Assembly (NCBI RefSeq): GCF_016427505.1
Contig: NZ_JAELXS010000003.1
Coordinates: forward strand, 186,001 to 250,000
Origin: Sphingomonas mollis
Lineage (GTDB): Bacteria; Pseudomonadota; Alphaproteobacteria; Sphingomonadales; Sphingomonadaceae
Length of the DNA stretch: 64,000 nucleotides
Direction: 5' to 3'
The notes beneath the pieces are model-generated. The model was not told the DNA's origin. It made no database searches and was given only the letters and a program-made list of their open reading frames with translations. Shown here one piece after another: positions 1 to 8,247 of this stretch. The number at the start of each line of letters is the position of its first letter. Position 1 is the stretch's first letter. The position numbers were made by a program, and so were the translations under genes.

Positions 1-126
1 GCCGTAAGCGAGGCGACGATGATGCGGATGATCGGGCGAGCCGGGGGAGCCGGGCATCACCGGCACCTCGTGCGGGGCGAAGGTCCACTGCTCCTCCGAG
101 AGGAATCGGCGCGCGCGGCTTATCAT
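1..126 (-). CDS. Partial gene, N-terminal 42 codons only, function unknown
   Basis: An open frame starts at ATG 126..124 on the minus strand, after a weak purine-rich stretch (GGACGG), and runs off the left edge of the window. The 42 visible residues start MISRARRFLSEEQW, then become rich in Pro, Gly and His and end in HHRRLAYG. There is no signal peptide or membrane segment in the visible part. The basic, polar start could be the cytoplasmic tail of a membrane transporter, but that is a guess and no function is assigned. It is divergent from the SDR gene, with about 100 bp between the two starts. Confidence 0.5.
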   Translation of the reverse strand, partial: MISRARRFLSEEQWTFAPHEVPVMPGSPGSPDHPHHRRLAYG

Positions 127-227
127 CGCCGTCCCGCTTAATCCTCCGGCGGGGCAGCGGAAAGCCACGATCGCGTCGCTGGTGCGTTGGGCGGCATGAC
201 TGACCTTTTTTGACGGAGTGACCGACG

Positions 228-974
228 ATGAAACCGACGGGCAATACGATCCTGATGACCGGCGGCGGCTCCGGCATCGGCCAGGCGCTGGCCCACCGGC
301 TGCACGCCGATGGCAACCGGGTGATCGTGGCGGGACGCCGCCGGGCGGCGCTGGACGAGACGATCGCGGGGCGCGACGGGATGGCGGCGGCGGTGCTGGA
401 TATCGAGGACCCGGCCGCGATCGCCGATTTCGCCGCGACGCTGATCGCCGATCATCCGGCGCTGAACGTCGTCATCAACAATGCCGGCATCATGCGGATG
501 GAGGACCTGACCACGGCGCGCGATCTGGCGGCGGCGGAGGCGATGATCGTCACCAACCTGCTGGGGCCGATCCGGCTGACCAATGCGCTGGTCGATCATC
601 TCATGGCGCAACCGGATGCGGCGATCGTCAACGTGACGTCGGGGCTGGCGTTCGTGCCGCTGGTGGCGGGGCCGACCTATTCGGCGACCAAGGCGGCGAT
701 GCATTCCTACACGCTGTCGCTGCGTCATCAGTTGCATGGCCGGGTCGAGGTGATCGAGCTGGCGCCGCCGGGGGTGCAGACCGACCTGACACCGGGGCAG
801 GCGGTGCGCGACGGGTATATGCCGCTGAAGGATTATATCGACGAGGTGATGGGCCTGTTCGGACAGCGCCCGACGCCGGCGGAGATACTGGTCGATCGGG
901 TGAAGATGCTGCGCCATGCCGAGGCGGACGGGCAGTTCGATCAGGTGATGGCGGGGTTGAACGGGGCGGTTTGA
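228..974 (+). CDS. SDR-family oxidoreductase (DltE-like)
   Basis: A cytoplasmic short-chain dehydrogenase/reductase of 248 residues, the usual size for a classical SDR. The NAD(P)-binding glycine motif TGGGSGIG is at residues 11-18 and the structural NNAG at 84-87. The catalytic set is Ser138 in VTSGL, Tyr151 and Lys155 in YSATK. Arg residues after the second beta strand (AGRRR, 35-39) hint at NADP preference. The C-terminal third (APPGVQTDLTPG) resembles the DltE subgroup, whose substrates are mostly unknown. It is not a good match to KduD, so I do not assign it to the neighbouring uronate pathway. It stands alone and converges on the GH2 gene across an inverted repeat. Confidence 0.88.
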   Translation: MKPTGNTILMTGGGSGIGQALAHRLHADGNRVIVAGRRRAALDETIAGRDGMAAAVLDIEDPAAIADFAATLIADHPALNVVINNAGIMRMEDLTTARDLAAAEAMIVTNLLGPIRLTNALVDHLMAQPDAAIVNVTSGLAFVPLVAGPTYSATKAAMHSYTLSLRHQLHGRVEVIELAPPGVQTDLTPGQAVRDGYMPLKDYIDEVMGLFGQRPTPAEILVDRVKMLRHAEADGQFDQVMAGLNGAV

Positions 975-1022
975 TGGTCGCCGGGTAAGGGTGAAACGCG
1001 CGTTGCTTTGGCCGTTTCGCCT

Positions 1023-1120
1023 CCCCGGCGGAGGCCGGGGTCCAGTTGGGAAGGTAGTCGTAACGAAGCGTTGTGCGTGGTCATGATCGTCCCCCAACTG
1101 GGCCCCGGCCTCCGCCGGGG
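1023..1120. repeat. Long inverted repeat, family 1, between convergent genes
   Basis: Two 28-base arms, 1023-1050 and 1093-1120, are inverted copies with a single mismatch. Each arm contains its own smaller palindrome of the form CCCCGGC-ggag-GCCGGGG. The 42-base centre is not part of the dyad. It lies between the 3' ends of the SDR and GH2 genes, so the transcript can form a large hairpin in either direction and may serve as a bidirectional terminator. The nested palindromes are typical of REP-like dispersed elements. Confidence 0.8.
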
Positions 1121-1128
1121 AAAGGATT

Positions 1129-3750
1129 TTATAGCGGCTCCACCTCGATGCCAGACACCAGCGCCTCGCCGGTCTGCCCCGCAAAGCCCAGATCGAGCAT
1201 TCCGTCACGGACATCGACCGTGAAGCGCCGGGTCAGCGCGGTCATCGCGCCGCCGGCCTCGCGCACCACGTCGATCGGTTTGCCCATCGCCTTGCCCTCC
1301 GCCGCGACGGTGAACACGCGCTGGCCGGGGCGCTTGTCAGCGACCGGTTCGAACAGGTGCAGCTTCACCCGGTAGCGGCCATGGGCGACGGGGATCGCAT
1401 AGGCGAAGCTTCCCTCGCGCCAGCTTTCGTACGGCGCCTGATCCATGGTGCCGGCGACCGGTCGGACCGGGCCGGGCTGGCCGCCCCGCGATGCGGAGGG
1501 CTGGTCGCGGAAATGGCCGGTGCCGCCGGTCATGAAGACGTCCGATCCCCATCGCTTGCCGTCCTTGCCCGTCGCACCGGTAAGGGTACCGGCGCGGATG
1601 GCGTAGGCGTTGGCGCGGCCGGCGAAGCGCCAGGTCATCGTGTCCGCCACGCCGTCGCCCGACGCCTCGAACCGGTTGTCGCCGGGGGTCAGCGCGACGT
1701 TCGGCCAGCGGCAGATGCCCAGCGCACACGTCGCCGTACCGATCGCGCGACCGTTCAGCGTCAGGCGCATCGTCGGCTGGTTGCTGTACGCCTTCACCTC
1801 GGCGAGCGGATAGGGGCGGTCGGCGTGACGGCTGCCGGTCAGGTGGACGAAGGGATCGGCGGACCAGTTCGCCTTGTAGAAATAATAGGCGTCTTTCTTC
1901 GTCCGGCGGTCGAACGTCACCAGCCCCTTGTCGTTGGTGTCGGTCAGGTCGCCTTCCAGCCGCAGTTCGTTCGAGAAATCGAACATGTTCCACACCCAGC
2001 TCGCCCAGACGAACGGCACGGCGGCGATCTGGCGCCAGCTTTCCTCCAGAATGTAATTCTGGAATTCCTCCGGATGAGGGCGGCCGAAGGCGGCGATCGG
2101 GCCGCCGCGGGGATCGTCGCTATGCTGGGTCAGCGCGCCGCCTGCGCCATATTCGCTGATCGAGATCGGCTGGCGCGGATAGAGCGCGTGCAGGCGGGCG
2201 AGATCGGGGCCGAGCAGGTTGACGTCGTTCGCGTACCAGCCGTGATAGCGGTTATAGCCGATGACGTCGGTGATCCCCGCTACCGTATCGAGGCCGGCCC
2301 GCGCCTCCGCCGGGATCGAGCCGCAGCAATCGGCCAGCGTGGCGGGGCGCGACGGGTCTTCCTCATGAACGACGCGCTGCAGGCGTTCGAGCAGCGGCCG
2401 GGCGTTGGATGTGCCGCGACCCTTGGCGGCTTCCAGATTCACCTCGTTGGCGATCGACCAGACGGCGATCGAGGGGTGGTTGTACGTCTGGCGGATCAGT
2501 TCGCGCAGTTGCTGTTCGGCGTTGGCGGCGAAGCCAGGCGTGGTCGCGGCGCTGGCCCAGGGGGCGGAGCGATCGACCAGCGGTATCTCCGCCCATGTCA
2601 CCAGCCCGGCGGTGTCGGCGGCGGCATAGGCGGCGTCGGCATGCTGGTAATGGGCGAGGCGGAGCGTGTTGGCGCCGATGTCCCTGATGATCGCCATGTC
2701 CTCGGCGATGTCGGCGGCGTCGATCGCCCAGCCCTTTACCGGCCGGTCCTGATGCCGGGAAACGCCGCGCAAGGGCAGCGCGCGGCCGTTCAGGTGAAAG
2801 CCGGTGTTCGGATCGATGCGGAAGGTGCGGATGCCGAGCGGCTGTTCGACGCGGTCGAGCACCCGGCCGTCCTTGCCGACGATCTCGACGCGCAGGGTGT
2901 AGAGATAGGGGTCGGCGACGCCGTTCCACAGGTGCGGGGTGGGGACGGCAATCGTCCGGGTGGTGGTGCCCGATCCGGTGGCGGCGATGGTCGCGGGGGT
3001 GGCGGCGGTCGCGACCGTCCGGCCGGTGGCGTCCAGCACGATCGCCTGCACGCGCACGGCGGCGTCGCGGCGGCGGTCGTTTTCGAGGCGGGTCGTCACC
3101 GACACTTCGGCGCGGTTCGCATCGGCGGTCAGCGTGCGGGCATAGATGCCGGGGCCGCCGAAATCGCGCATCGCGACGCGGACCGGATCGGTCACGACCA
3201 GCGAGACGCCGCGATACAGGCCGCCATACATCGGCCAGTCGCCGTTCATCGGCGGGACCTCCGCGGTCGGTGAGCCGGGATCGCGCGGCGAGCTGTTGTC
3301 GACGCGGATCACCAATATGTTGTCGCCGGCCGGCTTCAGCGCCGCCGTCGCGTCGAAGCGGAAACGAGCGAAGGCGCCGGCATGGCGACCGAGATGGACG
3401 CCGTTGACCCAGACATCGGCGATGATGCTGGCGGCGTCGATCTCGATCCACGCGCGACGATCACCGAATTTGGCGGGGGTGGCGAAGGTGCGGCGATACC
3501 AGCCGGCGCCGTGGACGTTCTGGTAATCGGCGCGGCGTTCGGCGGTGCCGCCCATCCGGTTCCAGTTGTGCGGCAGCGAGACGCGCGACCAGCCGGCATC
3601 GTCGAACGTCGCGGCCCGCGCGTCCGCAGGCTGGTCGCCGAGCCGGAAACGCCAGTCCGCCGTCAGCGGCACCGTGTCGCGCGGTGCCGCCTGAACCGCC
3701 GACGCCGCCAGCATCGATACCACAAGCAGAAGTTCACGATATGGGATCAT
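1129..3750 (-). CDS. Exported glycoside hydrolase family 2 (beta-galactosidase-like) with C-terminal malectin-like region
   Basis: A large exported glycosidase of about 873 residues. Order: a signal peptide (from MIPYRELLLV, cleavage after the first VQA), a GH2 sugar-binding jelly roll (W-R-F-R, then LPHNWNRMGG), an immunoglobulin-like beta-sandwich domain, and a TIM barrel. The acid/base Glu lies in WSIANEVN and the nucleophile Glu in ISISEYGAGG. The last ~180 residues include a malectin-like carbohydrate-binding segment (W-G-S-D-V-F, then a YRVKLHLFEP strand). GH2 enzymes of this layout are exo-acting beta-galactosidases or beta-glucuronidases; the exact sugar cannot be read from sequence. 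A start at 3759 is possible, but ATG 3750 has a GAGG motif at a better distance. Its position beside kduI and GH105 suggests removal of galactose-type side chains from pectin. Confidence 0.85.
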   Translation of the reverse strand: MIPYRELLLVVSMLAASAVQAAPRDTVPLTADWRFRLGDQPADARAATFDDAGWSRVSLPHNWNRMGGTAERRADYQNVHGAGWYRRTFATPAKFGDRRAWIEIDAASIIADVWVNGVHLGRHAGAFARFRFDATAALKPAGDNILVIRVDNSSPRDPGSPTAEVPPMNGDWPMYGGLYRGVSLVVTDPVRVAMRDFGGPGIYARTLTADANRAEVSVTTRLENDRRRDAAVRVQAIVLDATGRTVATAATPATIAATGSGTTTRTIAVPTPHLWNGVADPYLYTLRVEIVGKDGRVLDRVEQPLGIRTFRIDPNTGFHLNGRALPLRGVSRHQDRPVKGWAIDAADIAEDMAIIRDIGANTLRLAHYQHADAAYAAADTAGLVTWAEIPLVDRSAPWASAATTPGFAANAEQQLRELIRQTYNHPSIAVWSIANEVNLEAAKGRGTSNARPLLERLQRVVHEEDPSRPATLADCCGSIPAEARAGLDTVAGITDVIGYNRYHGWYANDVNLLGPDLARLHALYPRQPISISEYGAGGALTQHSDDPRGGPIAAFGRPHPEEFQNYILEESWRQIAAVPFVWASWVWNMFDFSNELRLEGDLTDTNDKGLVTFDRRTKKDAYYFYKANWSADPFVHLTGSRHADRPYPLAEVKAYSNQPTMRLTLNGRAIGTATCALGICRWPNVALTPGDNRFEASGDGVADTMTWRFAGRANAYAIRAGTLTGATGKDGKRWGSDVFMTGGTGHFRDQPSASRGGQPGPVRPVAGTMDQAPYESWREGSFAYAIPVAHGRYRVKLHLFEPVADKRPGQRVFTVAAEGKAMGKPIDVVREAGGAMTALTRRFTVDVRDGMLDLGFAGQTGEALVSGIEVEPL

Positions 3751-3807
3751 GGTCCGCATCCTCTTCGATCCGACATCTAATCGAAGCGTCGGCGAAGGGG
3801 AAGCGGG

Positions 3808-4644
3808 TCAGCGCAGCTGGCAGATGTCGAGCACGTCCATGTCGTTGTAATCGAGATTCTCGCCCGCCATCGCCCAGATGAAGCTGTAGTTGCTGGTGCC
3901 GGCCCCCATGTGGACGGACCAGGGGGGCGAGATCACCACCTCCTCGTTGTCCATCACGATATGGCGCAGGTCGTCGGGTTGGCCCATATAATGGAAGACG
4001 CGATTGTCGTCCTCCAGATCGAAATACAGATAGATTTCGGAGCGTCGCTCATGAACGTGCGGCGGCATTGTGTTCCAGACGCTGCCGGGTTTCAGGATGG
4101 TGAGGCCCAGACACAGCGACGCGCTCTGGCAGGTATGCGGCAAGAGCAACTGGAAGATGCTCCGCTCGTTCGAGGTCCTGAGACTCCCGCGCTCCATCGG
4201 ATTGGCCTCGTCGCGGACCAGCTTGCGCAATGGGAACGCGGCATGGGCGGGGACGCTGAGCAGGTAGAAGCGCGCGCCGTCGCCCGCGAAGGTCACGTCG
4301 GCCGACCCCATCGGCACGTACAGCGCCTCGTATCTGGCGATCGTGATCGCCTCGCCATCGACGGTGACGATGCCGTCGCTATGGCCGATGTTGACGACGC
4401 CCATCTCGCGGCGTTCGAGCAGGGGATGCCCCGCCGCGCTGGCCGGCTCGGTCTGGCGGGGCAGGGCGATCGGGTCGCCCGCGGGCACCGCGCCGCCAAT
4501 GATGAAGCGTTCGCCATGCGAATAGGTGAGGACGATCTCACCCGCCCGGAACAGCCCGCTAACCAGATACCGGTCGCGCAGGTCCTGCCCCGACGCGGTG
4601 TCCATCATATCGGGATGGCTGGCGTAATAGGTGCGCTCGAACAT
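3808..4644 (-). CDS. kduI: 5-dehydro-4-deoxy-D-glucuronate isomerase
   Basis: Cytoplasmic isomerase that converts 5-keto-4-deoxyuronate, the product released from unsaturated uronides, to 2,5-diketo-3-deoxygluconate. At 278 residues it is the same length as E. coli KduI. The cupin zinc ligands fall at the expected positions: His196 and His198 in [11 protein letters not shown], Glu203, and His245 in PPWSVHMG. Its ATG shares one base with the stop of the upstream GH105 gene (TGATG), so the two are probably translationally coupled. It is the last gene of the MFS-GH105-kduI operon. The next enzyme, KduD, and the KDG kinase and aldolase are not in this window. Confidence 0.96.
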   Translation of the reverse strand: MFERTYYASHPDMMDTASGQDLRDRYLVSGLFRAGEIVLTYSHGERFIIGGAVPAGDPIALPRQTEPASAAGHPLLERREMGVVNIGHSDGIVTVDGEAITIARYEALYVPMGSADVTFAGDGARFYLLSVPAHAAFPLRKLVRDEANPMERGSLRTSNERSIFQLLLPHTCQSASLCLGLTILKPGSVWNTMPPHVHERRSEIYLYFDLEDDNRVFHYMGQPDDLRHIVMDNEEVVISPPWSVHMGAGTSNYSFIWAMAGENLDYNDMDVLDICQLR

Positions 4645-5807
4645 CAGCGGAGATTCAGGTCGGCGACGGCGGTGGCGGCGAGCAGGAAGGCGCCGACGCC
4701 GTAATATTGCGTATCGGCCGCCTCCACCTTTTCCGGGCGGTCGCTGACCTGTTGCACCCAGCCTAGCCGACCATCGGGCTGGACCGCGCGGACGAGGCCA
4801 GCCCAGCCGCGCCGCACGACGGGTTCATAGGTCGGGCGGTCGAGCAAACCGGCCTTGATCCCCCATGCCATGCCATAGGTGAAGAAGCCGGTGCCGCTCG
4901 ATTCCGGCGGTGCGTTCTCGGGCGCGAGCAGCGAGGGCGCCCAATAGCCGTCGGGCTTTTGCAGACCCTTCAGCCGGACCGCCATCTGGGTGAACAGGCG
5001 TTCCATGCGGACGCGGTCGGCGCTGCCCCTGGGTAACAGCGGGATGATGCGGGCCATGCCGGCGAAGACCCAGCCGTTGCCGCGGCTCCAGAACTGCTTG
5101 CGACCCTTGTCGTCGCGGCGTTCGAAGAAGCGGCTGTCGCGGTAATAAAGATGCTCGGCGGGATCGAACAGGAAGTCGGTGGTCGCCCAGAACTCGCTCG
5201 TTGCGAAGTCGCGGTAACGGGGGGCGCCGGTCTGCTGCGTCAGCGCAACGAGCGCGGGCGGGGCCATGAACAGCGCGTCGCACCAGCACCAGCGGGTCAG
5301 GCATTCGGTGTCGCCATAACCGGACGGCGGCACCGCGAAGGCGAGGGTGGTGACGGCGGGCTTTGCAAGGATACGGTCGAAGGTGGCTTTGGTGGGGGCC
5401 ATCGCCGCCGGGCCGGCGCCGTTGCGGGCGGCCCAGAGATAGGATTGGGTGATGGCGTGGTCGTCGGCGAAATAGGGTTTCGCGCCCGGTTGCCAGTCGT
5501 TCGCGCGCCCCATCGCCATGATCGCCTGCTTGATCCTGGGCGACTGGCCGGCATCGGCGAGGGCGGTCATGCCGACCCAGAACACGGCCTGTTCCCAAGC
5601 GCGCGGATTCTTCGTTTCGTGCGTGGCGCGCGACACGGTGGCGGTGTCGGACATCCGGCCGAGCTGCCATTCCGCCAGCCGGGTGGCGGCGGCGATTGCG
5701 GCGCGGGGGCTGGCGATGTCGGCGGCCGCGCTGGTCGGAGCCTGCGCGGCAAGGGGCAGGGCAAGGGCCTGCGCCGCCATCAGCGCGACGAGGGGGCGGA
5801 CGATCAT
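4644..5807 (-). CDS. Exported GH105-type unsaturated uronyl hydrolase
   Basis: A 387-residue glycoside hydrolase of the GH88/105 superfamily, which hydrates the 4,5 double bond left by polysaccharide lyases and so releases 5-keto-4-deoxyuronate. The N-terminus is a signal peptide ([23 protein letters not shown]). A catalytic Asp is likely in CWCDALFM (Asp177), with a second conserved acidic pair in [13 protein letters not shown] (115-116). The (alpha/alpha)6-barrel motif [16 protein letters not shown] follows. The ATG overlaps the MFS stop by four bases (ATGA). Export implies that the unsaturated sugar is released in the periplasm. RG-hydrolase (YteR/RhiN-like) is more likely than unsaturated glucuronyl hydrolase, but this is not certain. 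Confidence 0.9.
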   Translation of the reverse strand: MIVRPLVALMAAQALALPLAAQAPTSAAADIASPRAAIAAATRLAEWQLGRMSDTATVSRATHETKNPRAWEQAVFWVGMTALADAGQSPRIKQAIMAMGRANDWQPGAKPYFADDHAITQSYLWAARNGAGPAAMAPTKATFDRILAKPAVTTLAFAVPPSGYGDTECLTRWCWCDALFMAPPALVALTQQTGAPRYRDFATSEFWATTDFLFDPAEHLYYRDSRFFERRDDKGRKQFWSRGNGWVFAGMARIIPLLPRGSADRVRMERLFTQMAVRLKGLQKPDGYWAPSLLAPENAPPESSGTGFFTYGMAWGIKAGLLDRPTYEPVVRRGWAGLVRAVQPDGRLGWVQQVSDRPEKVEAADTQYYGVGAFLLAATAVADLNLR

Positions 5808-7132
5808 GCGGATGTCTCCGGAGAAGCAAGGGGAAGGCCCGCGCGCGTCGGCGTCAGGCGGGGACTGAGCAGGTGAAGCGCGATCAGGCCGAGGAAATAC
5901 GACCCGCCCGCCACCGCGAAGATCGGGCCGTAACTGCCCGAAATGTCGAGGACATAGCCGATGAACTTGGCGATCAGCATGCCGCCGATCGCGCCCGCCG
6001 TGCCGCCGATGCCGACCACCGATCCCACCGCCGCGCGCGGGAACAGGTCGGACGGCAGCGTGAGCAGGTTGGCGGAGAATGCCTGATGCCCGGCGGTGGC
6101 GAGGCCGATCAGCAGCACCGCCGTCCACAACGAATCGATGTACTGCACGGTGACGATCGGCAGGATCAGGAACGCGCAGGCGAGCATCGTCAGCTTGCGC
6201 GCGGCGTTGACGCTGTATCCCGCCTTCATCAACCGCGACGATGTCCAGCCGCCGGCCACGCTGCCCAGATCGGAGATGACGTAGATGACGACCAGCGGCG
6301 GTCCGAAGCTCTTCAGATCGAGGCCGTATCGCTTGCCGAGGAAATCGGGCAGCCAGAACAGGAACATCCACCAGATCGGGTCGGTGAAGAACTTCGGCAG
6401 CGCATAGGCCCATGTCTCGCGCACCGCGAACAGCTTGCGCCATGGCAGATGGCCGGCGGGGGGCATGGGATCGCTGCGGATGAACGCCAGTTCTTCCGCG
6501 CCGACGCGGGTATGTTCCTCGGGCCGGCGATAGATGGCGATCCAGGCGATCAGCCAGACGACACTGAACGCGCCCGTCGCGATGAACGCCATCCGCCAGC
6601 CATAGGCGAGCGCGATGGCGGGGACGAGCAGCGGCGTGACGATCGCGCCGACATTCGCCCCGGCGTTGAACAACCCGACCGCAAAGGCGCGCTCGCGTTG
6701 CGGAAACCAGTCGCTGACGACCTTCAGCCCGGCGGGGAAGTTGCCGGATTCGCCCAGCCCCAGCGCGAAGCGGACGACGGCGAACTGGACGACGCTGTTC
6801 ACCAGCCCGTGCGCCATGTGCGCCAGCGTCCAGAAGGTGAAGGCGACGGCATAGCCGACGCGCGCGCCGGCGACGTCCATGAACCGGCCGACGCACAGGA
6901 AGCCGATCGCATAGGCGGCCTGAAACCAGAACACGATGTCCGCATACTGACTCTCGCGCCAGCCGAGATCGGCCTGCAACAGCGGTTTCAGCACGCCGAT
7001 CATCTGCCGATCGACATAGTTGATCGCGGTGGCGGCGAAGAGCAGGCCGCAGATAACCCAGCGATAGGACCCGGCGCGCGTCGCCGCGCCGGCGATCGTG
7101 GTATCGGCGGTGGTGTCGGCGGGATCGGTCAT
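5804..7132 (-). CDS. MFS sugar-acid transporter, hexuronate (ExuT-like) type
   Basis: An inner-membrane importer of 442 residues with about twelve hydrophobic segments. The anion:cation symporter signature is visible at the end of the first helix (INYVDRQMIGVLKP, about residue 37 onward). LGLGESGNFPAGLKV follows, a motif shared by hexuronate and glucarate transporters. It is the first gene of the operon with GH105 and kduI, so the most reasonable substrate is a 4-deoxy-keto-uronate or galacturonate produced in the periplasm. A match to the candidate FCD operator lies about 80 bp upstream of its start. Confidence 0.9.
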   Translation of the reverse strand: MTDPADTTADTTIAGAATRAGSYRWVICGLLFAATAINYVDRQMIGVLKPLLQADLGWRESQYADIVFWFQAAYAIGFLCVGRFMDVAGARVGYAVAFTFWTLAHMAHGLVNSVVQFAVVRFALGLGESGNFPAGLKVVSDWFPQRERAFAVGLFNAGANVGAIVTPLLVPAIALAYGWRMAFIATGAFSVVWLIAWIAIYRRPEEHTRVGAEELAFIRSDPMPPAGHLPWRKLFAVRETWAYALPKFFTDPIWWMFLFWLPDFLGKRYGLDLKSFGPPLVVIYVISDLGSVAGGWTSSRLMKAGYSVNAARKLTMLACAFLILPIVTVQYIDSLWTAVLLIGLATAGHQAFSANLLTLPSDLFPRAAVGSVVGIGGTAGAIGGMLIAKFIGYVLDISGSYGPIFAVAGGSYFLGLIALHLLSPRLTPTRAGLPLASPETSA

Positions 7133-7210
7133 GATGTCGCGGATCGGTTGGGGGTGGGCATCCGCGATATCATCCTCACTGGCGCAGGCTGATGCTGCGT
7201 TTCGGTATTG

Positions 7211-7221
7211 TTGTCATATAA
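7211..7221. promoter_or_regulatory. Candidate GntR/FCD operator upstream of the MFS operon
   Basis: The 11-mer TTGTCATATAA lies 79 bp upstream of the MFS start codon. GntR/FadR-type regulators commonly bind TNGTNNNACNA; this site differs by one base (T for C). A second site with the same pattern, TTGTNNNATNA, lies in the regulator/DUF4861 intergenic region at 8181. Assigning both to the FCD regulator here is an inference. Confidence 0.35.
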
Positions 7222-7255
7222 ATCGGGGTGGCGTCAACCGGAGGTGCGATGAATC

Positions 7256-7391
7256 AATCCTCCCCGGGAAGGGGAGGTGGCGGGCCGAAGGGCCGACGGA
7301 GGGGTAGCTCTCCGCAATCGAGCGCTCTCCTTATTACCGCGCTACCCCTCCGTCACGCTACGCGTGCCACCTCCCCCTCCGGGGAAGGATT
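7256..7391. repeat. Long inverted repeat, family 2
   Basis: The left arm 7256-7308 and right arm 7341-7391 are imperfect inverted copies. The outer part pairs AATCCTCCCC with GGGGAAGGATT and the inner part pairs GGAGGGGTAGC with GCTACCCCTCC. It fills most of the gap between the 3' end of the GntR gene and the MFS promoter region. Possible roles are termination of the regulator transcript or a dispersed REP-like element; no protein is encoded. Confidence 0.8.
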
Positions 7392-7400
7392 AGGGTGATT

Positions 7401-8141
7401 TCAGGCAGCCCGGTCGCGCAGGCGTTTCGTTTCGCTCAGTTGCGAATGGCGGCTGAGGCTTTCCTGCATGTGGTGGCGGGCGGCGGCGCGGGCGCGGTCG
7501 GAATCCATCCGGACGATCGCGTCGAGGATCGCTTCGTGTTCGGCGCGGACCAGCGCGGCATAGGCACGGTGCGCTTCGTCCGACTGCCCTTGCAGATACA
7601 GGTTGCGCGGCGGGACGAGGCGCAGGCCGAGGAAATCGATCAGCCGGACGAAATAATCGTTCTGCGTCGCGCGCGCGATGGCGAGGTGGAAGGCGATGTC
7701 GGCGCGGGCGGCGGCGGCGGGATCGTCGCTGACATCCGCCATCTCCTGCAACGCCTCGCGGATCGCGCCGATATCGGCGGTGGTGCGGCGGGCGGCGGCG
7801 AGCGAGGCCATCTCGGTTTCCACCGCCAGCCGCATTTCGAGCAGCTTGATGACATCGGTCAGTTCGCTCAGTTCGTCGCGCGTGACCTGAAAGGCGCGAT
7901 AGGCGGCGGTGTCGGCGACGAACACGCCCGACCCCTGCCGCGAATTGGTCAGCCCCTGCGCGGACAGGCGAGCCACCGCTTCGCGCACCACCGTGCGGCT
8001 GACGTTTTCGGCGATGCAGATGTCCTTCTGCGTCGGGAAGCGCGATCCCGGCGGCATTTCACCCGACCTGATGCGCGCCTCCAGCTTCACGAACAGGTCG
8101 TCGGTCAGCGACGAGGGGCGATCGGTCACGGTCTTCTCCAT
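7401..8141 (-). CDS. GntR-family regulator with FCD domain
   Basis: A cytoplasmic transcription regulator of 246 residues from ATG 8141. The N-terminal ~70 residues are a winged helix of the GntR type (MPPGSRFPTQKDICIAENVS, TVVREAVARL, then NSRQGSGVFVAD). Residues ~90-235 are an all-helical FCD effector domain with the conserved Asp and His metal ligands (DIAFHLAIARAT; EHEAILDAI; ARHHM). This family usually senses sugar acids such as uronates and represses the genes for their use. The longer frame to 8333 is rejected because the extra residues look random and AAGGG lies just before ATG 8141. It is divergent from the DUF4861-DUF2264 genes and lies downstream of the MFS operon, so it probably controls both. 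Confidence 0.9.
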   Translation of the reverse strand: MEKTVTDRPSSLTDDLFVKLEARIRSGEMPPGSRFPTQKDICIAENVSRTVVREAVARLSAQGLTNSRQGSGVFVADTAAYRAFQVTRDELSELTDVIKLLEMRLAVETEMASLAAARRTTADIGAIREALQEMADVSDDPAAAARADIAFHLAIARATQNDYFVRLIDFLGLRLVPPRNLYLQGQSDEAHRAYAALVRAEHEAILDAIVRMDSDRARAAARHHMQESLSRHSQLSETKRLRDRAA

Positions 8142-8180
8142 GTGGCCCTTATCCTTGCGGGTTGCGTAGCGGCCATGCTC

Positions 8181-8191
8181 TTGTACTATCA
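8181..8191. promoter_or_regulatory. Candidate FCD operator between the regulator and DUF4861
   Basis: The 11-mer TTGTACTATCA matches the same TTGTNNNATNA pattern as the site at 7211. It lies 40 bp upstream of the regulator start and 57 bp upstream of the DUF4861 start, where it could control both divergent genes. This rests on pattern similarity only. Confidence 0.35.
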
Positions 8192-8247
8192 ATCTATCAT
8201 CGTTCATACGGAGCGTCGATCCCGATAACGGGTGAAGAGGAGAGAGC

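Noticed and set aside
228..974. SDR gene as kduD of the uronate pathway
   Set aside because: It is outside the operon, on the other strand past the GH2 gene, and its C-terminal part fits the DltE-like subgroup better.
1357..3273. A 638-codon forward frame opposite the GH2 gene
   Set aside because: It has low-complexity Arg/Ala/Gly/Val composition and no domains, and it is fully covered by a convincing GH2 enzyme.
4644..6896. A single 750-residue fusion frame covering GH105 and part of the MFS gene
   Set aside because: The N-terminal half is an out-of-frame reading of the MFS transporter; the real GH105 begins at ATG 5807 with a signal peptide and a four-base overlap.
5696..7192. A 498-codon forward frame opposite the MFS gene
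   Set aside because: No membrane, signal or domain features; a shadow of the transporter.
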